64,000 nt of DNA from Asticcacaulis sp. (GCA_024707255.1 JANQAC010000001.1:124001-188000); one strand, 5' to 3'. Shown: positions 47,901-58,470, counted from the stretch's first letter. The notes: generated by a model not told the origin, from the letters alone. Program-made: numbers and translations.

Positions 47901-50900
47901 TTGGCCACCTGGCTCGATGTCAGGCCGAGCGCCCGGGTTGAGGTCAGGCCAGTCAGCGCCGTCGTCGTGAGGGCTGATACGGCTGATGTTGTCAGGGCGC
48001 CGATACGGGTCACCGCAAGTCCAGAGAGCTCCGTGGAATTGATCGCCGACGCCTGATCAGCCGTCAGTGACTTGAGCGCCGCCGTGGTCAGGGCATTCAA
48101 CTGGGTTGAGGCCAGAGCGCCGACCTGGGTTGAGGTGAGGCTCGGCACCTGGGTCGAAGTCACGCCGGCCAGTTGCGCGACGCTGAGTGATGTCAGGCTG
48201 GTCGTGGAGAGACTTCCCAGATCGAACGCTGCAATCGCGCCGATTTGGGAGGCGGTGAAAGCCTGCACCTGGGTCGTTGACAGCGCATTCAACTGGTCGG
48301 AGGTAAGCGCGCCGACTGCCTGGGTGTTCAGGCGGGAAATCTTGGCGGCATCAAGCCCGGCCAGTACGCCGGTGCCATTGGTCTCCAGGAAGAATATCTG
48401 GCTGCCGTTTATCCCGGCGACGGCATTTGCGGACAGGGCGTTCAACTGGGTCGAGTTCTGCTCGCCAAAAGCGATGGCGCCAAGCGCGTTGACCTGAGCC
48501 GAACTCAGGCCACCCAGCGCGGTGGTGGTCAGCGCGGCATATTGCGTCTCGTCCATGACAAAGAGCGCCGTGGTCGACAGCTTCGAGACCTGCGTCGAGG
48601 TCAGACCGCTGAGCTGGCTGGTAATGGTGAAGAGGTCCAGAGACGGTATAGCCGCCGGCGCGATGGCTGAAAACTGGGTCGAGATCCCACGCCGCCAGAT
48701 TGAGGAAGGACAGGCTGCCGATCTGGGTGGCGTTAAGCCCGCCGATCTGGGTTGTTGTCAGGCTGCCGAGGTCCGTCGTATCCAGGGCACTGAAGGTATC
48801 GATAGCATTAAGCTGCGTCGTCTTGAGCTGCGACATCTGGGTGGAGGTCAGCGAATCCACCTGCCCGAAATCGAGCGAATGAACCACCGTGGCACTCAGT
48901 GCCTGCAAGTGCGTGGAATCAAGGCCGGAGAGTTGCGTGGTCGTCAGGCCGGTGACCTGGGTCGTTTTGAGCGCGCCGAAGGCCGTGGCGGACAGGCTGT
49001 TGAGCTGGTCCGTAGTCAGTGCCCCCAGTTGTTCGGTCGTGAACGCCCCCAGTTGCGCCGCCGTCAGTCCCTTCAACTGCGTGGTTTCAAGATTGGCAAT
49101 ATTGGTGGTGTCGAAATTGGCCAGTTGCGCCACGGAAAGGCCGGCCACCTGCGTGGTGGTCAGGCCATCCAGTTCCGTCGTGGTCAGGCCGCCCAGCGTC
49201 GTCGCCGTCAGGGCGTTCAGTTGCGCGCTCTTGAGGGACTGGATCTGCGCGGTGTTGAGCGTGGCGATCTGGGTCTCGTCTAGCGCCGCGACCGATGCGG
49301 TGGAAAGCGCGGTGAGGATGGTCGTTGCCAGCCCACCCACCTGGGTAGTGGTCAGCGAAGCCGTCAGAGTGGCGTTGAGCCCGGCCACCGCCGCCGTCGT
49401 CAGCTTGTTGAGCTGATCAGTGGACAACGATGCGGCCTGATCGGTCGAGAATGAAGCCACCTGCGTAGCGGTCAGGCCCAGCGCCTGTGTGGCCGTCAGG
49501 CCGCTCAGGGTCGTCGTCGTCAGGGCCGACACCGTCGCCGTGCCGAGCGCGCCGATACGGGTCACCGCCAGGCCGGACAGGCCGGTCGAGGTAATCGCCG
49601 CAGCCTGGTCCGCCGTCAGCCCCTTGAGCGCGGCCGTGGTCAGGGCGTTAAGCTGGGTAGAACTCAGGGCGCTGGCCCGGGTCGAGGTAAGGGCGCCCAA
49701 TTGCGCCGAACTGACGCCACCCAGTTGCGCCACGCTGAGAACACCGAGCGAGGTCGTATCGAGCACCGCGAAATTGGTGGCGCCGAGCGCCGCGATCTGC
49801 GCCGAGGACAGCTTGCCGATCTGTGTATCCGAGAGCGTATCGACGGAGGTTGTCGTCAGCCCGCCAATGGCCGCTGTGCTGAAGGCCGCCAGCTTGGTTT
49901 CGGCCGGCCGCTGATCTGCGTCGTGGTCAGGCTGCCGGACTGATCCGCCGTGATGCCGCCGATGGCGACATTGGTTAGGGCGTTCAACTGGTCGGTGCCG
50001 AGCGCGGCCACCGTATCCGTGGCGACACCCTTCAGTTGTAAGGCCGTCAGGCCCGCCAAGGCCGTTGAGGTGATGGCGGCGAATTGCGTCGAGGTCAGGC
50101 TCGACAACTGACCGGTCGTCAACTTCGTCACCTGAGCCGCCGTGACGCCGGCCAGTTGCGTGGTCGAAAGCGCGCCGATGTCGTCCGTTGAGAAGGTCGC
50201 CAGGGCTGCCGGCGAAATGGCGCCAAGCTGGGTGGACGTCAGAGAACCGACCTGGGTGGAGGTCAGGCGCTCAACCTGGGTGGCGTTGAGGCCGGACAAT
50301 TGCCCGGTGGTCAGTGCGCCGACATCGGTTGTCGAAAGATCAGTAATGGCGGCAGCGCTCAGGGCGTTAAGCTGCGTCGTCTTGAGACTGGCCACCTGGG
50401 TTTCGGTGAAGGAATCAACCTGGGTGGCGTCAAGAGCGCCCAGCAGGGTGGTATTCAGGGCCTGCAGGTGCGTCGTATCCAGCGCCGAAAGCTGGGTTGT
50501 CGTCAGGCCGGCCGCCTGGGTCGATTTCAGAGCGCCGATCGCGGCGGCTGTCAAACCATTAGCCTGGTCCGTGGTCAGGGCACCGACCTGATCCGTAGAC
50601 AGCGAGCCCAACTGGACAGCCGTCAGGGCGCCGGCCCGGGCGGTCGTCAGCGCCGCCACATTGGTCGTCGTCAGGCCGGTCAGGCCCGCCGTGGTGATAG
50701 CCGCCAGTTGCGTGTTGGCGAGGCCCGATGCCTGGGTAGTGGTCAGGGCGCCGATTGAGGTGGCACTCAGCCCCGCGACCTGATTGACGGCCAGACCGGC
50801 CAGCAGCGTAGTGTCGAGCGCGGCAATCGCCGTGGTCGTAAGGCTGTTGAGGTTGGTGGCAGTAACCGATTTGAGCTGGGTGGCGCTCAGTTCGCCCAGC

Positions 50901-51593
50901 AGTGTGGTGGCGATATCACCGAACTGCGTCGTGCTGATCGAGGCGATGGCGGCCGTGCTGAACCCCTGAACCTGGGTGGTCGTCAGGGCCAGCACTGATT
51001 CCGAGGTCAGGGCGCCGATGGCCGAAGAGGTGAAGACGCCGAGTTGCGCCGTGGTCAGACCGGATAACTGGGTGGTGGTCAGCGAGGCGACTTCGTCCGT
51101 CGTCAGGCCGCAGAATCTGGGCGGTCGAAAATTTGCCGACCTGGGTGGAGGTCAGGGCCGCGAACTGATCGGTTGTAAGGTGGCTGATTTCGGAGGCGGT
51201 CAAGCCGGAAAGCTGGGTCGTGTCAAGCGCCGCAATGGCGGTCGTCGAGAAGGCTTCAAGCTGGGCGGTCAGCAGTACGGAAAGCTGGGAGCTGGTAAAC
51301 GCGACCTGCCCGGTCGCCAAGAAGGTAATCTGGTCAGTGGTAAGCGCCTTGACCTGATTGCCCGTCAGCGACTTTAGCTGCGTGGTGCTGAGCGCACCGA
51401 TCTGGGTGGTCGAAAGGACGGCAACGCCCGATGTCGACAGCGCGCTGATCTGCGTCGTTTTCAGTTCCTGGAGCTGATCCGTCGTCAGGTTCTGAACAAA
51501 CGCAGGGCTAAGCTTGGAGATTTGTGCTGCGGACAGCCCAGAGATGGATGACACGACTTTTCGCCCCTTGATCCCGCCAGAAATACGACTCAC
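44988..51593 (-). CDS. Giant Thr/Ser-rich octapeptide-repeat protein (~2,200 aa), seven frame breaks in the given sequence
   Basis: Successive minus-strand frames give one continuous protein made of 8-residue units with consensus L-(T/S)-T-T-Q-(L/I/V)-x-(G/A/S), for example LTTTQLAG, LSTTQIGA, LTTDQIAG; about 270 units in all. The repeat starts almost at once after the N-terminus (GTG at 51593 or 51554), with no visible signal peptide, membrane span or known anchoring domain; the end is LEALTDEQQGYL. Markers recur at about 1.55-kb spacing (46440/48000/49551 and 47341/48891/50452), showing higher-order duplications of ~65 octads. Frame breaks are near 51108, 49910, 48685, 47286, 47098, 46086 and 46014; each is repaired by one base and the octad phase then continues, so they are probably consensus errors. 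The gene follows UDP-xylose synthase by 86 bp on the same strand. I do not recognise the family; surface adhesin, filament or structural protein are possible. Confidence 0.85.
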
Positions 51594-51679
51594 TTATTAA
51601 TTGGTACGGTAAACTTTCGATTAATTTTTACAAGTGGACACGAAATACAACCCTTGCGGTATAGGGATGACGCCTTTCT

Positions 51680-52636
51680 CTACAGGGCCAAAACCTCGCG
51701 GAAATAGTTAATGGTCCGGGCCAGACCGTCTTCCAGCGGCACGGACGGCTGCCAGCCAAGCGTGGACCGGGCCAGGGAAATATCCGGCTGACGCTGGCGG
51801 GGGTCATCCGCCGGCAGCGGGCGGTTGACCAGTTCGCTTTTCGCCCCGGTCAGAGCAATGACCTTCTCCGCCAGCTCGCGCATGGTGAATTCCACCGGAT
51901 TGCCGATATTGATCGGCCCGGTCACGTCGTCCGGGCTGTCCATCAGGCGGATCATGCCGTCGATCAGATCGTCGACATAGCAGAAGCTGCGCGTCTGTTC
52001 GCCGGAACCATAGAGCGTGATGGGCTCACCGCGCAGGGCCTGGACGATGAAGTTGGAGACCACCCGCCCGTCATTGGGGTGCATCCGCGGGCCGTAGGTA
52101 TTGAAGATGCGCATGACCTTGATTTTCAACCTGTGCTGGCGATAATAGTCGAAGAACAGGGTCTCGGCGCAGCGCTTGCCTTCATCGTAACAGGCGCGCG
52201 GCCCCTGCACGTTGACGCGCCCCCAGTAATCCTCGGTCTGCGGATGGACTTCCGGATCGCCGTAGATTTCGCTGGTCGATGCCTGGAGGATCTTCGCCTT
52301 GGTGCGCTTGGCCAGGCCCAGCATGTTGATGGCGCCGATGACGCTGGTCTTGGTCGTCTGCACCGGATCGAACTGGTAATGCACCGGCGAGGCCGGACAG
52401 GCCAGGTTGTAGATTTCATCGACCTCGACATAGAGCGGGAAGGTGATGTCGTGGCGCAGCACCTCGAAATACGGATTGCTCATCAGATGCGCGATGTTGC
52501 GCCGCTGGCCGGTGAAGAAGTTATCGGCGCACACCACATCGTCGCCGCGCTCAAGCAGACGTTCGCACAGGTGCGACCCCAGAAACCCCGCGCCGCCGGT
52601 GACCAGTATCTTCTTCACGGCATCCCCTTCATGCAT
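51680..52636 (-). CDS. uxs: UDP-glucuronate decarboxylase (UDP-xylose synthase)
   Basis: A 318-residue extended SDR starting [20 protein letters not shown]. The NAD loop GGAGFLG is at 14-20, followed by [42 protein letters not shown] and the catalytic [26 protein letters not shown] is typical of UXS. It converts UDP-glucuronate to UDP-xylose. The long open extension upstream lies in the divergent promoter region and is rejected. It is transcribed towards the octapeptide-repeat gene and divergently from the GT41-like gene. Confidence 0.92.
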   Translation of the reverse strand: MHEGDAVKKILVTGGAGFLGSHLCERLLERGDDVVCADNFFTGQRRNIAHLMSNPYFEVLRHDITFPLYVEVDEIYNLACPASPVHYQFDPVQTTKTSVIGAINMLGLAKRTKAKILQASTSEIYGDPEVHPQTEDYWGRVNVQGPRACYDEGKRCAETLFFDYYRQHRLKIKVMRIFNTYGPRMHPNDGRVVSNFIVQALRGEPITLYGSGEQTRSFCYVDDLIDGMIRLMDSPDDVTGPINIGNPVEFTMRELAEKVIALTGAKSELVNRPLPADDPRQRQPDISLARSTLGWQPSVPLEDGLARTINYFREVLAL

Positions 52637-52730
52637 ACACAACTGATCCAGCGAGGTGCCACGAGTCGCCGCCTTTGACAAAAGGTTAACGCCGTTTACT
52701 CTCTGATCTGAACGAATCAGGGAACCCGCC

Positions 52731-54738
52731 ATGCCGGACACCGCACACATCACGCCCGCCACCAACAGCATGAGCGTCATGGAACTGATCCAGTCGGCGG
52801 AAGCCCTGAAGGCCGGCGGCCATGCCGCGGCCGCAGTGGCCCTCTACGAAACCTTCGTGGCGCAGAACCCGGATCACCCCCTGCTCTATGCCCTGCTGTT
52901 CAACCTGGGCGTCATCCTGACCGATCACCGCGACCTCAACCGGGCGCGCGAGGTCATGGAGCGCGCGCTGGAGGTCAATCCGGATTTCCACAGCGTCTAT
53001 ATCAATCTCGGCCGCATCTATGAGGGGCTCGGCGATAATGCCAAGGCCGTCCTGACCTGGAACAGCCTGGCCGGCCGGCTTGGCCAGATTACCGGCTCGG
53101 CGCTGAAGCACAAGACAATGGCGCTCAACCAGGCCGCCCGCGTGCTGGAAGGCGCCCACCAGGATGAGCCGGCCGAAACCGCCCTGCGTATCAGCCTGGA
53201 GATCGATCCGCACCAGCGCGAGGCCATGCAGCACTTCATCGCCCTGCGCCAGCGCCAGTGCGCCTGGCCGATCGTCATCCCGTTCGAGAACATGACGCGA
53301 GAGCACCTTCTGACCGGTATTTCGCCGCTGTCGATCGACGCCTATACCGACGACCCCATCTTCCAGTTGGCCCTGAGTTATCACTATAATCTCAAGGATG
53401 TCGGCGTGCCGGTGGGTGATATCATCACCAACCACTGGTCCGCGAAAAACGCCCAAAAGGACAAGCCGATCCGCATTGGCTACCTGTCCTCCGATCTGCG
53501 CGAACACGCCATCGGCCATCTGATGTACGAGGTATTGGGCCTGCACGACCGCTCCAAGGTCGAGGTTTTCGCCTATTATTGCGGCATCCAGACCAATGAT
53601 CCGATACACAATCACTACAAGAACACCTCCGACCATTTCATCGACATCACCGGCATGGACGATGTCAGCGCGGCGCGCCGCATCGCCGATGACGGCATTC
53701 AGATCCTGGTCGATGTCAACGGCTATACCCGCGACGGCCGCACCAAGCTGCTGGCCCTGCGCCCGGCGCCGGTGATCGTCAACTGGCTGGGCTTCCCGAG
53801 GAAGCTTGGGCAGCCCCTACCACCACTATATCATCGCCGACGACTGGATCATCCCAGAGGGGGATGAAATCTACTATTCCGAGGCGGTCACCCGCCTGCC
53901 CTGTTACCAGCCGAACAACCGCCTGCGCATCGTCGCTGAAGTGGTGCCGACGCGCGCCGAGGTCGGCCTGCCGGAAGATGCCTTCGTATTTTGCTGCTTC
54001 AACGGCACCCACAAGATCACGCGCTTCACCTTCGACCGTTGGCTGGAAATCCTCAGCCGTGTGCCGAACAGCGTCCTGTGGTTGCTTTCCGGCGCCGAAG
54101 CCTCCCACGGCAGGCTGAAAGCCTATGCCGAGAGCAAGGGCATAGATCCGGCGCGCATCGTCTTCGCCGACAAGAAGGCCAATCCGCATCACCTGGCGCG
54201 CTATCAACTGGCCGACCTGTTCCTTGATACCACGCCCTACGGCGCCCACACCACCTGTTCCGACGCCCTGTGGATGGGCGTGCCGGTTCTCACCCTTTCG
54301 GGGCGCACCTTTGCTTCGCGTGTCTGCGGATCGCTGGTCAGGGCCGCCGGCCTGCCCGACGAACTGGTCTGCACAACGGCCCAGGACTATATCGACCGTG
54401 CCGTGGCGATCGGTCGCGGGAATGGGGATATTAAAGCCTGGCGCGAGCACCTGCTGGCCAATCGCCTGACCAGCACCCTGTTCGATACCTCGAATTTGGT
54501 GACACACCTGGAGGACCTTTACGCCGATATGTGGCAGGCGTGCCTGGATGACAAACTGCCCCAGCCCGACCTGACCAATCTCGATACCTATTTTGAAATG
54601 GGCCTGCTGCACGACCACGAGGCCGTCGAGGTCCAGACCATTGGCGACTACAAAGGCTTCTGGCGGGATAAGCTGGCGAAACGCCACGCCTACCGGCCGG
54701 TAGGCTATGACCAGCGTCTCTGGAGAAAGCCGGAATAG
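52731..54738 (+). CDS. TPR-containing SPINDLY/OGT-like (GT41) glycosyltransferase, one-base frameshift
   Basis: Two frames together give ~668 residues. The N-terminal ~150 residues are TPR-like ([40 protein letters not shown]). The catalytic part shows OGT blocks: [30 protein letters not shown] [60 protein letters not shown] and [16 protein letters not shown]. Frame breaks near 53800; dropping one base gives [15 protein letters not shown], as expected. GT41 enzymes transfer a sugar from a nucleotide donor to Ser/Thr (or Asn) of proteins. The adjacent Thr/Ser-rich giant protein and UDP-xylose synthase are the obvious acceptor and donor candidates. Confidence 0.88.
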
Positions 54739-54750
54739 CGGAAACAAAAA

Positions 54751-54776
54751 AGCCTCCCAAAAGGGAGGCTGTTTGT
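54751..54776 (+). terminator. Intrinsic terminator of the GT41-like gene
   Basis: Stem agcctccc/gggaggct with an aaaa loop, followed by gtttgtt, 13 bp after the glycosyltransferase stop. Confidence 0.8.
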
Positions 54777-54780
54777 TAAA

Positions 54781-54830
54781 TGGCGCACTCGGAGCGATTC
54801 GAACGCCCGACCCTCAGATTCGTAGTCTGA
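54781..54830 (-). other. 3' fragment of tRNA-Arg(ACG), probable integration (att) scar
   Basis: On the minus strand the sequence reads anticodon stem-loop tcagactacgaatctga (anticodon ACG), variable region, T-arm gggcg-ttcgaat-cgctc, 3' acceptor strand cgagtgc, discriminator g and cca. No matching 5' acceptor strand (gcactcg) or D-arm follows, so the gene is a 50-nt 3' fragment. Such fragments mark the far end of an element integrated into a tRNA gene. By orientation, the element lies to the right (higher coordinates). Confidence 0.75.
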
Positions 54831-55316
54831 ACAATTCGTTTATAATTTCAGCAGGTTAGGCTACTGAAATTGTAAATCTACAGTCCATTCTGCCACTCAA
54901 GCATCGCGGTTTGCGCGCAAGTGATTATGTCATTTCAAATCGGGGTGAGATTAAAATGTCGATCTTCAGTTCAGGAGCCTCGCATCCGTTGGATACAATA
55001 ACTCGGCTAAAGATTCTATCGGGCTTGGCAGGGCCTCAATCGTGGCTTTGGGCATAGCGCTCCCTTAGTGGCATCACGCAACGCTTCTGGAGTGGGAAAC
55101 GGCGACGTCAGGCCAGAATGATAACCGCCATGTTGAGGGCGGTGAGATGCCACCTGTCAACGGCAGGTGATTAATGCTCCGATTGATAATGATGCTGTGG
55201 CCGTTCGATGCTGCGCTCACCCAAGTTGCTTCTTCTACAACACCATTGTGTTGCGGCACCCGCGCGCCAATGCTACATCATTTTATAATATTATATTACA
55301 ATGAAGGGGAGCGGAT
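54831..55316. other. Gene-poor, AT-richer gap next to the tRNA fragment
   Basis: No convincing gene. It contains an 8-bp dyad aatttcag/ctgaaatt (about 54845-54872) and, on the minus strand at 54876-54908, a stretch resembling the 5' half of a class II or Tyr tRNA (gagtggcagaatggactgta). A 29-codon frame on the minus strand (starts MPKATIEALPSPIESL near 55058) has a ribosome binding site but no known family. Near 55105-55150 the minus strand reads WHLTALNMAVIILA then stop, possibly a remnant of a transporter N-terminus. Just before the GH59 gene the sequence is very AT-rich (tttataatattatatta), a likely promoter. Confidence 0.45.
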
Positions 55317-57455
55317 ATGACGGGACGACATGTCTGGAAAACATCGGTGAAGCAGGCTTGCTCACTTTTTGCCATTCTAGCGATAAGCATACCTTTAGCG
55401 GCGCAAGCGGAAGATCGCCCTCAGGACATTCTGCTGAATGGCCAGGCCGGCGGCGCGAAATTCGAAGGCATCGGCGTCGTCGAAGGTGGTGGCGGCACCG
55501 GTGTATTGCTCAAGGATTATCCAGAGCCGCAACGCAGCCAGATCATGGACCTCGTTTTCAAACCCAAATTCGGAGCTTCTGTAAGCGCATTGTACGTTGA
55601 GATTCCCGGAGACGGAAATTCGACCCAAGGTTCCATGCCCAGCCACATGCACAGCCGCGACGATCTCAACTATAAGCGCGGCTACATCTGGTGGGAAATG
55701 GCCCAGGCCAAGAAGCGCAACCCGGCCATGTCTTTCGACGGTGCGGCCTGGAGCGCACCGGCCTGGGTCGGCGAGAGATCAGGCGGCAGTTTTTGGTCAC
55801 AGGACACAGCAGATTACTATGTGTCCTGGCTCAAGGGCTTGCGAAGCGAGTACGGTATCGAGATGGATGCGATGGGGCTGCGCAACGAAAAAGGCGAAGA
55901 CCCAAGTTTTGCCAAAATGCTGCGCCACACGCTTGACACCAATGGCTTCTCTTCGGTCAGGCTGCATGGCTATGACAACTGGCCGAACGACAAATTCAAT
56001 TTCGTGGCTAAACTGGAAGGCGATGCCGAGTTACGTGATGCCCTCGACATCCTCAGCGCGCATAATAATCTGCCTGAAGGTGTGACCTCGCTATCGGTGA
56101 TCGAAGGCGCGGCTCGCATGAACAAGGCGCTCTGGAACACGGAGCAACACGTCTATAAGGGTGGCTTCGACGGACTGATCAGCACCGTACAGTCCTTCAA
56201 CCTTAACTACGTCAAAAACCGCTTTACGCGGGTGACCGACTGGTATGGCATCGCCGGCCTCTACACCATGGAGCCCTACAGCGGCGAAAAGGAAGCCACT
56301 GTTCGGGCGAACTGGCCGTGGAGCGGGCATTATGAGATCAACTCCAAACTCTGGGCCTACGCCCACTATGGTCAGTTCAGCGCTATCGGATGGACCTACC
56401 TGAACTATGCCAGCGGGGAACTGAACCAAGGTGGCAGTTTTGTCACCCTCGTATCTCCGCAAAAGGATTACAGTGTAATCATCGAAACGAAAGACGCCTC
56501 TGCACCCCAAACCGTTCACCTGACTGTAGGCGGCGGCCTCTCTTCGGCGCCCCTCGCCGTCTGGCGCAGTACCGAGACCGAGCAGTTCATCCGTCTGGCA
56601 GACCTCAATGCCGAAGACGGCATGATAACGGTCACGCTCGAACCGCATGCCGTCTACACTCTCTCCACGACCCGTGGACAGCAAAAAAGCGGGTTTGCCG
56701 ACGTTCCTCAACCGACCGCCTTTCCCTTCCCATACAGCGATAACTTCGATGCCTACCATCAGTCCGCGAAATGGGGCTATCTGCCGCGATATTTTGCTGA
56801 CATCTCAGGTGCATTCGAGCTGACCACCTGCCCGAAGCGTTCGGGCCAGTGCCTGCGGCAGTCCATGCCGGAAGCTCCCCTGTCCTGGTCTCCCGACTGG
56901 CTGCCTTATACCATTATTGGCGACGAACACTGGACGGACTATACGGTCAGTTCGGATGTATATCTGGAAGCCGGTGAAACCGCGGCCATCCTCGGCCGGA
57001 TCAACAATGTCGGCTCCGGCTATGGCATTATTCCTAAAGGATATATTTTGCGCGTAACGGGTAACGGTGATGTCGTCTTGTCGGTCATTCGCGGCAAGGT
57101 CGACAAAAAGGAGCTCGTCGGCGACGCTGAACAACAAGCCATGATCAAAGCCGGGGTGGACACCGGTGACGGCGGAGAAAAGCTTCTGGGCACGGCTCAT
57201 TTGTCCCACATCGGTGGTAGCTGGCATTCCGTCAAGCTTCGTTTCGCCGGCCAACTAATCATTGCCATTGTCGATGGCAAGGCAATGATCACGGCGACCG
57301 ACGCCACCTACACGACCGGTATGGCGGGCTTGCTCGCAGGTCACACGGGTGATCATGTCAGCCGCCCCTTCTTCGATAACTTCGCTGTTGCGCCTAATGG
57401 ATCGAAGTCCTTTCCGCGCCAGACGGCATTAAAAGCGAAGCCGATGTACGAATAG
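55317..57455 (+). CDS. Secreted glycoside hydrolase family 59 (galactocerebrosidase-like)
   Basis: A 712-residue protein with a signal peptide ending near AAQAEDR. The catalytic domain shows FEGIGVVEGGGGTGVLLKDY, PQRSQIMDLVFKPKFGASV and GDGNSTQGSMPSHMH, the characteristic GALC opening. The acid/base Glu is at 191 (GLRNEKGED) and the nucleophile at 276 (ALWNTEQHV). A beta-sandwich and a C-terminal lectin-like domain with TDATYTTGMAGLLAG follow. GH59 enzymes remove beta-galactose from galactosylceramide or related galactosides. A GC-rich 11-bp hairpin without T-run follows at 57462-57491. Confidence 0.9.
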   Translation: MTGRHVWKTSVKQACSLFAILAISIPLAAQAEDRPQDILLNGQAGGAKFEGIGVVEGGGGTGVLLKDYPEPQRSQIMDLVFKPKFGASVSALYVEIPGDGNSTQGSMPSHMHSRDDLNYKRGYIWWEMAQAKKRNPAMSFDGAAWSAPAWVGERSGGSFWSQDTADYYVSWLKGLRSEYGIEMDAMGLRNEKGEDPSFAKMLRHTLDTNGFSSVRLHGYDNWPNDKFNFVAKLEGDAELRDALDILSAHNNLPEGVTSLSVIEGAARMNKALWNTEQHVYKGGFDGLISTVQSFNLNYVKNRFTRVTDWYGIAGLYTMEPYSGEKEATVRANWPWSGHYEINSKLWAYAHYGQFSAIGWTYLNYASGELNQGGSFVTLVSPQKDYSVIIETKDASAPQTVHLTVGGGLSSAPLAVWRSTETEQFIRLADLNAEDGMITVTLEPHAVYTLSTTRGQQKSGFADVPQPTAFPFPYSDNFDAYHQSAKWGYLPRYFADISGAFELTTCPKRSGQCLRQSMPEAPLSWSPDWLPYTIIGDEHWTDYTVSSDVYLEAGETAAILGRINNVGSGYGIIPKGYILRVTGNGDVVLSVIRGKVDKKELVGDAEQQAMIKAGVDTGDGGEKLLGTAHLSHIGGSWHSVKLRFAGQLIIAIVDGKAMITATDATYTTGMAGLLAGHTGDHVSRPFFDNFAVAPNGSKSFPRQTALKAKPMYE

Positions 57456-57571
57456 TCGACCGGGCCGGTCGCCGCTAATCGCGGCCGGCCCGCTATCCCT
57501 CGGGCGGCGAAGGCGAGATATTCCCCAAGTTTACGCCAATCAGGATCGAAATTTCAGGAACATGTTTGCTG

Positions 57572-57679
57572 TCAGCCGACCTCAGACGTGCATCTTTTGA
57601 AGACCGGCAGAGGGGCCAGGGCTAACACAATCCCTTGCCCTATGCCGATACACAGAGTGCCGATGCCCCGACGGGGGCG
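57572..57679 (-). pseudogene. C-terminal remnant of a thiolase
   Basis: The minus strand reads RRPRRGIGTLCIGIGQGIVLALAP followed by about a dozen unrelated residues and a stop. RRGIGTLCIGxGxGIA is the C-terminal block of acetyl-CoA acetyltransferases (thiolases), containing the catalytic Cys of that motif. The rest of the gene is absent, so this is a relic. Confidence 0.65.
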
Positions 57680-57727
57680 TCTATTCAATCTGCCGGATGT
57701 CACCTTAAGGGATAGCCGGGCCCTTTG

Positions 57728-58470
57728 TTAGCCCTCATCCATGGAGCTAAACAAATCGAACAATTGATCGAAGTTACCGTTCTTCTCCGCGAAACGTATC
57801 GGCTTACAGTTTTCGACGATGATCTCACCATTGGTGGGGGGATTAGCCAGGATCGACATGACTTCGTTAACGAAGTCGTTCAAGGGCATGGCTCTTGGAT
57901 CGGCCGCCTGCTGGCTGCCCATTAACTCGATTTGAACATAAGGCGGCGCCAGTTCGAGCACCTTAACATTCGTGCGTTCAAGTTGCTTGCGCAGTGACAA
58001 GGTGTATGAGTGGACAAATGCCTTAGTCGCCGAGTACGTCGGGGTGAATACCAGCGGCACGAAAGCTGCACCGCTTGAGACATTCAGTACGGTAGCTTCC
58101 GGTTGCTTTTCAGGTGCGGCAGAAGTGCCGCCGTGAGCCGAACCGGGCCCAGAATGTTCGTCGTGATCATCGCCTCGGCTACGGTGGTATCGCTCTCTTG
58201 GCCAAGCATTTCCATCTTCATGATGCCGGCATTGTTTACGAGTACGTTCAGTGCCGGGAAGTTGGCTGTCACTGTGGCAACAAAGTCTTTATTCGATTCA
58301 GGGCTGTCAACATCCAGCGTAAGCGCTGAGATGCCAGGAGTCGCACGAGCCACTTGATCCAACAGGGCCTGACGCCGTCCCGTGATGATGACCTGATTAC
58401 CAGCTTTGGCCAAGGCTTCGGCCAGCCCTCGGCCAATGCCTGAGCCGCCGCCCGCTTCGGTGTCGAGTAA
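57728..58470 (-). pseudogene. Degenerate DltE-like short-chain dehydrogenase/reductase
   Basis: Two frames cover most of a ~245-residue SDR. The upstream part has GGGSGIGRGLAEALAKAGNQV, NVLVNNAGIM and ITTNILGPVRLTAALLPHL; the downstream part has TPTYSATKAFVHSYTLSLRK with the catalytic YSATK. They are joined by one missing A in the tttt at 58107-58110. However, the N-terminus before GGGSGIG has no start and carries an insertion, so the gene is probably truncated as well as frameshifted. It lies in a decayed stretch with the thiolase remnant. Confidence 0.7.

Noticed and set aside
45082..50758. Many plus-strand open frames of 60-250 codons opposite the octad gene
   Set aside because: They are shadows of the 24-bp repeat on the other strand: Val/Arg/Ser-rich and with no independent start signals. 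The minus strand keeps perfect octad phase.
44988..51593. CRISPR array as explanation for the regular repeat
   Set aside because: There are no unique spacers between repeats. The 24-bp period is coding and matches an 8-residue protein repeat.
54781..54908. Intact or intron-containing tRNA gene
   Set aside because: No 5' strand pairs with the cgagtgc acceptor, and the upstream half does not fit the same tRNA.
55074..55259. 61-codon minus-strand open frame in the gap before GH59
   Set aside because: No family resemblance or convincing start. A neighbouring frame looks more like a decayed fragment.
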